Assembly: GCA_019055375.1 (NCBI GenBank) | Contig: JAHQIW010000809.1 | Location: 1-64,000, forward strand | DNA length: 64,000 nucleotides | Source: Parelaphostrongylus tenuis | Taxonomy: Eukaryota > Nematoda > Chromadorea > Rhabditida > Metastrongylidae | Direction of reading: 5' to 3' | Part shown: one piece after another, positions 58,076 through 64,000 of the stretch | Layout of the letters: the number at the start of each line of letters is the position of its first letter | Position numbering within the stretch: the first letter of the stretch is position 1 | Program-made: the position numbers and the translations under genes | The notes under the pieces: generated by a model | What the model was told of the DNA's origin: nothing | The model's input: only the letters and a program-made list of their open reading frames with translations | Databases searched by the model: none

Positions 58076-58538
58076 CGAATTCTTGAAGCATTTGTGTGCG
58101 AGTTAAAGCAAGACTTGATAGAGAGTTTCAGTTGAGGGAGAGCTAACTGAACGGGGTTTAAACATAAAGTCTTGAGCAAAGTAAAAATTTATGTTATAGC
58201 ATACACATCAAGCTTTTGTAGAATCGATCACTTGTTTCATTTACATTGTGATGTACTTATGCGATCAACGACGTACAGTTTCGGCGTAATCATCGACGAA
58301 AGCAATATTTCGCCAAATAATTATTTTGTTTCTATTACATAATTACAGAGACTGAAAAGTTCTGCCGGTATACTAGTTCAAACCATGCCGATTACCGATT
58401 TTTGAATGAACATTTTGGGAAAATTTTTCGAACCAAAAACACTACTGAAGCGTTGATGAACAATACTAAAACACTTGTCGGACTGTTGTATATTAGAAGA
58501 AAGCCGATTTCATCCATAAAATCATTATACACTGCAAT

Positions 58539-58625
58539 ATGACGCGATACGATGCGATGCTTCACGACTCATCGCGACGTCAGTTAGATACAGAAATATT
58601 GTGGAGTTTAGATGGCACAGTACAA
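58539..58625 (+). other. possible first exon
   Basis: An ATG followed by 29 codons (MTRYDAMLHDSSRRQLDTEI and onward) ends at a strong GTAAGC donor in phase 0. The GC content is higher than its flanks. No following exon was matched. Confidence 0.32.
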
Positions 58626-58659
58626 GTAAGCGCATTTCATGCTAGTTCATCTCGATCAA

Positions 58660-58860
58660 CTACTCTCTCTTCACCTCCTTCTCTTTTTTCCTTCTCTCTC
58701 TCTTTCTCTTTGCGTTATCTCCCATACTCTCTGTTTCCTTGATTCTTTCATCCTTCCTCCCTTCTAACACTTCTGCTTTTCCTTTTCTCTTCCCGATATT
58801 CTCCCCTTCTTTCCTTGCTTTCTTCTCTTGGTCCATCGCTTTCTTCTTTCTTCTTTGTCT
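58660..58860 (+). repeat. pyrimidine-rich CT tract
   Basis: About 200 bp of CT-rich low-complexity sequence with TTTCTCTCTC and CTTCTTTC units. Confidence 0.8.
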
Positions 58861-59245
58861 AACCTTGCTTTGAAGATTTTAAATTTTAAATTTCTATAAT
58901 TTCGCGAGATTTCGGTAAGGGTAAGTCTATTGGGCAATGTGTTAACCGTTTCACACCGAGCTTTCATCGGAAGCGACGTTACGTTTATCACTGGCGCGAC
59001 ATTCGCGACGATCGACCTTGCAAATTTGTAGTTTTGTTATGAGTTCAGACTTTGAATGTCACCGAAGGGGTTTTTGGTCAGTGAATGAGAGTATGCTATA
59101 GAGGAGACTTCATAAGGGTATTTGTAGTTGCCTGAATAATACAAAACAATGAATTGTTTGTCAAAAGTGACACTGCATATTGCATAAGATGGGACATCAA
59201 CTATAATTCGTAGTAATTTTCTATTAATAGTGTACTTAAGGTATT

Positions 59246-59407
59246 GTGACTTCTATAGAGTTGCATAAAATGCTTTGTTCTATTAAACTATTGATAGTTA
59301 TTTCTATTATAATCCACTTACATCTTGATATCAACATAAATCATCGGTGTAATCTAGAAGCAACATCAGTGCTTCCTCCAAAACCCATAATTTTTCAAGG
59401 AGTAAGC
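59246..59407 (+). other. exon-like ORF with hydrophobic segment
   Basis: After CTTCTATAG an open frame reads a hydrophobic stretch (LLIVISIIIHLHLDI) and LEATSVLPPKPIIFQG up to a GTAAGC donor. It is not in phase with the possible exon at 58539-58625. Product unknown. Confidence 0.25.
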
Positions 59408-59644
59408 CAAATGCTTAGGAAAAGGTTATATTTGGGACTGTTACTGAGCATTCTTATGCTTTTTAAACTTGTATTTAATCATATTTCAATTATATTTGTC
59501 TTTTATTTCTTATGTCAGCAACGATTCTCCTTCATTCGTTGCCACCAATAGAAGAATGTCAAATAATTCATTATATCTAAAATACCTTCCAGACGACTTT
59601 TTGAAACCTCTTTTATAAAATTTGATATACTTTAATAGAATATT

Positions 59645-59720
59645 TTTTGCCTTTCATAAGGTCTCATATGGTGTTTTAAGTGGTGCCAGACGCTCGTTTT
59701 GGTGTTTCAGTAAAAGAATC
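59645..59720 (-). ncRNA. fragment of hammerhead-bearing repeat
   Basis: On the minus strand, CAAAACGAGCGTCTGGCACC and CCATATGAGACC align with the 3' half of the copy at 27256-27319. The catalytic core is lost. Confidence 0.4.
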
Positions 59721-59949
59721 AAAACATTCTATCAGACTTTATCAAATTTCCAAGCTGTGTCTCAAAAAAAAAACAGTCAGAAAGGCATTTTTGAAAAAGA
59801 TATTATTACATATGTCCCGTAACAGCCGTGCGCAATGCAACTGATAATCAGTCAATTTGAAAAAACGCACCAATAAATGGTGATTTCACTTAGCGTGGTG
59901 TGATACTTTTTTGGCATCCATTCCTTGTAATAGTAGGGGTAAGCCGAAT

Positions 59950-60011
59950 GGCATGTGCTACTGGTGAGGTGTGCGAGAACATCGAAACATACGCTTAGCA
60001 CTAGAGATGCC
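59950..60011 (+). ncRNA. decayed hammerhead, second subfamily
   Basis: Inner stem I GUGCUA/UAGCAC is perfect, the outer GGCA/UGCC is kept, stem II GGUGU/ACAUC has five pairs, and GAAA is intact. The core reads CUGGUGA (A6 changed) and the cleavage triplet reads GCU. Predicted inactive. Confidence 0.62.
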
Positions 60012-60183
60012 ATACTAGACTTCATAAAAAGCTTAATACATTCTATCAGACTTCACCTGTATCATCTGTCGTCCCGTTGATCGTCGAGTGACTCGAGCGA
60101 GCACCAGCAACACTTCCATTTTTCCCTATCTCGTGCAAGAGTAGCCAAGTGGATCCTCCTCACTCTATGGATTCGCTGAGCAT

Positions 60184-60257
60184 CAGGCTTAACTTATTAT
60201 ACTATCATTCTGTACTCTATCAGACTTAACTTATTATATTATCATTGTGCACTCTGC
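60184..60257. repeat. 37-bp tandem duplication
   Basis: Two adjacent units beginning CAGGCTTAACTTATTATACT and CAGACTTAACTTATTATATT. Confidence 0.75.
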
Positions 60258-60759
60258 CGTCAACTATTACGGCATTTTCGATATAATCTAGTTTTATACA
60301 ACACTAAAGAGCTTTCAAAGAATTGGATTGAAAAAATATGTATGACCCATCAAGAACGAAGCTGCTTACTGCAGGCAATGCCCTCATGGTCAACTACTTT
60401 CAAAAACTTTTGAACCTGTAATGTACATCATCAGCTGTGACCTTCTTTGAGTTATAATTTCTATGTTCTGTGATTGCAGGTATTTTCATTATCTACTTTT
60501 TCTTTTCCAGGAACATTTTCTTTATAACCTTCTTCTTAGGTCTCAAAAACAGTCGAACATAGAGGTATTACTCAATTTACCAGCATGGACGATCGAGTGT
60601 CACTGTAATGTTGGATGACTTTATCACTTGACATGTGGTGAATTGTTATCATGGCAGTGTGAAGTGATCTTCTCACTCACGTACGGTTTAAAATGTTTGG
60701 CGTCCATTCCTTTATACGTATAGGGTACACTACTCTACCAGAGATCGACTGAACCGAAA

Positions 60760-60819
60760 GGCATTATGCTGCTGATGAGGCCAAGAAGCCAAAACATACG
60801 CCTAGAACTAATAAGTGCC
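60760..60819 (+). ncRNA. decayed hammerhead, second subfamily
   Basis: CUGAUGA (60772-60778) is intact and stem II GGC/GCC closes. GAAA reads AAAA (G12 changed) and the cleavage triplet reads GCC. The outer GGCA/UGCC is kept. The flanks GTTTGGCGTCCATTCCTTTA match the copy at 59950. Confidence 0.62.
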
Positions 60820-60999
60820 ATAACAGACCTTATTAAAGGTTTAAAATATGCTCTTAAGTCTAGAACATTATTTATCGTGGCGGATTTTGTTATACGCCCC
60901 AATTTTACGTGCTCCATGTATTTCTCTTCAGCAAAACGCCATCATTTTTGATAGCAGAACATACTATGAAGGTCTCTTCACAAACCAGGTTTCGTACTG

Positions 61000-61860
61000 A
61001 AATTTCCAATTCTCAAGCTGTTCAATGACTGCTATTAGTCCACTAAAAAGAGTGCTCTGCGGAAGAAACGCAGTGAATCACCAAAAGATTCCACACAATC
61101 TGTAACGAAAAGTGGAAATATTTAGGGAACCTGGGAGTTTTTTTTTTGCAAAAGATACGTTTTATATGAATACTTGCAACAATACTAAATTTTTCCTTAG
61201 CTACAATGTTTCCTTAGAATTGAAACTCCACCACATAAATTCAGAAAATCTGCTGTGAACTTATAACAGCGCCATCCCAACGCAAAACGTAAGCTTCTTC
61301 TTGATGCTACAACAAGTTATAGGAATCTTTCCAGGAGAAGCTCACTACGGACGTCTACATCGTTCCTACAGGACTAATACTAATAGTTTAGCGGAAAGCC
61401 TTGTTAAGTATAGAAGGAAAGAAAACACGAATACATTTGCCGCAGTGTGACTAGATGCCATAAAATTAGCAATGAAAAGTGGAGATTATTACGATAACTG
61501 GGCTTCTTTTTCTTAAAAACACGTTTCATATATGTTCTTACGATTATGATCCATTTTTCAATAACGATAAAGTTTGCTTAGAGTTGAAACTTTACAATAT
61601 GAAAGCAAGAAATCCGACTTTATAGTAATTCTGCTACCAAAAACGTTATCTTTTTTTTGTTAGTATTATTACTATGAAATCGTTAATAAGCCAAGCTTTG
61701 CATCAAAATCGGCATTTTCAAGCTATTGAATGACCTCTATGGGCTAAACTATAAAAAAAAAGAAATGTTATTCAACAGTTGAAGAAAATTTGCGTTTTTG
61801 AAAAAAAAAGGTTTTTCGTCGAAAACGCAGGAGATTTTTCGACAGATAAACGTTGTCTTT
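61000..61860. other. AT-rich, nothing assigned
   Basis: Copies of the GCAAAACGTA motif and A/T runs only. Confidence 0.35.
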
Positions 61861-61873
61861 GCTAACAATATTT

Positions 61874-62422
61874 CTATAACGTTGATTTGAAGTTACGGAC
61901 TACAATATCGTGCTTCTTCATAGCTTGGGCTAGCCTTTCTCGCAGCTGGAAGCTTTGCCCAGAGGCAACTCTTTCATGGACATCATAGCTGGGCATTAAG
62001 TAACATCTATAAATCATTGAGTGAGAGCTTTCTATGAGGCTGTAGCATACTTGTAATTTGCAATGTTTTATAATACTTGAGCGAACACGATCAAGGAACG
62101 TTTAAAAAAATCTGACTTATAAGTTTGAAATAAGTCAGAGAACATGTGAAATATCTCAACCGGGACATCCTTATGCGCTAAGTACGAAACTGCAAGATTC
62201 ATATTATTTTACATGACCCATCTCCACATCCACTTCGCGGATTTCACTGCTTCTTGCAGCTGATTCATTTTTCATCAACTACGAAGTCTTCAAGCTTTCT
62301 GCATATTGGTTCGCCTTCTGCTTGAGGGCTGTCGTCTTCTTGATGTTGTCGCTGAATGCTGAATGAGCCGATTCTTCCCGATTTTCGGCAATCAAATTAC
62401 ACCTTTCCCACGTGGATTGCAT
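61874..62422 (-). pseudogene. coding-like remnant of unknown gene
   Basis: Three successive minus-strand stretches look coding. 62422-62279 reads MQSTWERCNLIAENREESAH, then a Lys-rich helix-like part. About 62175-62060, after CTTGCAG, reads SYLAHKDVPVEIFHMFSDLF. 61996-61874 reads SYDVHERVASGQSF, then LRERLAQAMKKHDIVV. The charged, helical character suggests a coiled-coil or BAR-like protein, but this is only a guess. A TAG interrupts the first part and the splice phases do not all agree, so a decayed gene copy is more likely than an active one. Confidence 0.38.
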
Positions 62423-62712
62423 TTAGTTAACTGTTTGTCCATGAGCTAGCTACTCCCTATCATGGAGAAATGATAGGTTTGATGTGACTACGCTATTGAA
62501 CCGTCACTTTGTTCGTGATGAACTGCACTGCTACCAGTCCGCCACTAGTCGTCCTCTAAGTAAAGAACTTATCGAAGCTAAGCTTTCGACCTTGACTAGC
62601 AATATTCTTGTGAAGTTTGTTCTAGCACAACTAAAAGAATTGATTGAACTCAACACAATTCTCTTCCGCAGATTTTTTTTAAACATAATGTTTCTATAAC
62701 GTACTCTAATAC

Positions 62713-64000
62713 AGGGTGCACAGAAAGTCGTGATAATTTTGTATTTTGTTGATTTTAGCAATGGTATAGAATTTTTAATGATGAAAATAATTTTGTTGAA
62801 TTCTTCTTGAATTTTGGTATAGAATTTGTTTTATTTATTTGTCCACTTCCAGCCACACTTGAGTTATAGATCATAAAATCAAAGTGTCGCAGTACTTGAG
62901 TTGCACAACACGGGAATGAAAACGGCCGACATTTTTAAAGTCGACTAGTTTTAAACCAGCAAGTGTCCACGGATCAAAGAGACTTGACGCATTGAGAACG
63001 ATCTTCGAAAAGGTTGTCCAAGTACCCCTTCTACTCTGGAAAGCATTCAAGAAGATCTTATAGCCAAGTTAGACAATATTCGACGCGAGGAGTTCTGTGC
63101 GCAAACGGATAGCTCGAGATCAGCAAGTAGAGCGTCCGAACATTGTCAGAAATAAGCTGAAGCTGGCAGCTATAAGATCTCCCGTGTTCACTTTTCGAAC
63201 GAAAAGATGGAAGAAGAACGGCTTCCAAAGGCCCGCTGAATGATTTATTTGATCGCTGGTGCTCGTTAGTCAAAGGTATTTTTCACGGACGAGAAGAAAT
63301 TCACGGTCAAGCCACTAAAAATCGCCTCAGTCGACGTCAACTCCTTAATAGGGGTCACCAAAGCCTGCAGTAGCAAAAGTTGTGAACCGCAGTCATTTTC
63401 CGGCGTCTGTGATGGTCTGCGCAGACATTTGCGCCACCGGGAAAACACCGTTTGCCTTCATCAACGGAAACGTGAAATTCAATGCTGCCAGGTTTCAGAA
63501 GCAAGGCTTAAGAGGCGTAATCAATCCTTGGACTACTCAACACTTTGGTTTAAAAGTATTAACGCTTTACCAGGGTGAGTTTCTCTGCTCATTTAATCCG
63601 CTCATAAATTGCCATTTGTCAGAAGCTGTTTCCAGTGGCGTTTGGGGCAAGGGCACCTGGCCGTTATAGGCGCCGAACTCCAACCCCGTGGATCACTCCG
63701 TGGTCTATACTGGAGGAAAAAGTTTCGCCTACTCGTTGTGCCAGCGTAAACGAGCTTGGGGACGAGATTACGGTGGAAACGTGTGCAAGCATCGTTGAAA
63801 ATTTTTGCAAGAGACTTCGTAGATATAAAGGGCCAAAGGAGGCAATCTTGAGGAGTTGTTGTGAACGGTGTTGTTCATTATTACAACTGATAATCCAGTG
63901 AACGTAATTATTCTCCTAAATGAGTTATTTCATTTGTTCATGCAGTATTTACTTATTGTTGAGAGATCTGAACAATTTGTCAGAATTTTCACTTATCTTG
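62713..64000 (+). mobile_element. Tc1/mariner-like transposon, cut by window end
   Basis: After TA, the end CAGGGTGCACAGAAAGTCG matches that at 22835. The transposase (ATG 62916) is broken by stops. The catalytic-domain stretch SVMVCADICATGKTPFAF (about 63407) and later WSILEEKVSPTRCASVNEL (about 63700) are diagnostic of the family. The right terminus lies outside the window. Confidence 0.8.

Noticed and set aside
1..64000. CRISPR arrays, operons or other prokaryotic features
   Set aside because: Spliced genes, SINEs and LINE remains show a eukaryotic nuclear genome; no regularly spaced direct repeats were seen.

Overview
The window looks like a nematode nuclear genome, most likely a strongylid-type (clade V) worm. 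It is AT-rich, with small exons between large, transposon-filled introns, spliced-leader-type acceptor sites just before start codons, RTE-type LINE remains, mariner/Tc1 fossils and several tRNA-derived SINE families. The clade is an inference; the gene calls do not depend on it. Most open frames over 60 codons are noise or repeat-derived. The genes are made of short exons, which I found by splice signals, reading-frame phase and protein likeness.

Two genes are recognised with confidence. rps-23 (ribosomal protein uS12) lies on the minus strand at 2250-6883 in three exons that give the full 143 residues; its 3.9 kb second intron holds a mariner derivative, a SINE and microsatellites. dpm-3 (regulatory subunit of dolichol-phosphate-mannose synthase) lies on the plus strand at 10582-17456 in three exons (141, 30 and 126 nt with the stop) and gives 98 residues. 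A tRNA-Arg(CCT) is at 18910-18982. A long minus-strand gene of unknown product is proposed at 28314-51105: thirteen small exons join in frame into 300 codons without a stop. A shorter plus-strand gene at 30651-33349 would lie inside its largest intron. Isolated exon-like pieces sit at 250-396, 26961-27098, 57599-57767, 58539-58625 and 61874-62422.

The rest is mobile DNA: foldback and TIR elements at 7750-8803, 9632-10220, 11345-13156, 14118-14706, 37540-38290 and 41055-41690; an RTE reverse-transcriptase fossil at 19740-20415; and two Tc1/mariner-like elements at 22835-24458 (with a SINE nested inside, flanked by a 10-bp duplication) and 62713-64000.

The most striking signal is a family of hammerhead self-cleaving ribozymes carried by repeats. 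An intact type I hammerhead lies at 16479-16541 (+), in one arm of a nearly perfect 276-bp inverted repeat inside dpm-3 intron 2. The other arm carries the same ribozyme on the opposite strand with the general-base guanine (G12) changed to A. Decayed relatives occur at 16681, 16989, 21991, 22314, 27256, 59950 and 60760, and a fragment at 59645. The short palindromic stem III and the presence in dispersed repeats resemble the hammerheads reported for Penelope-like elements and animal retrozymes.
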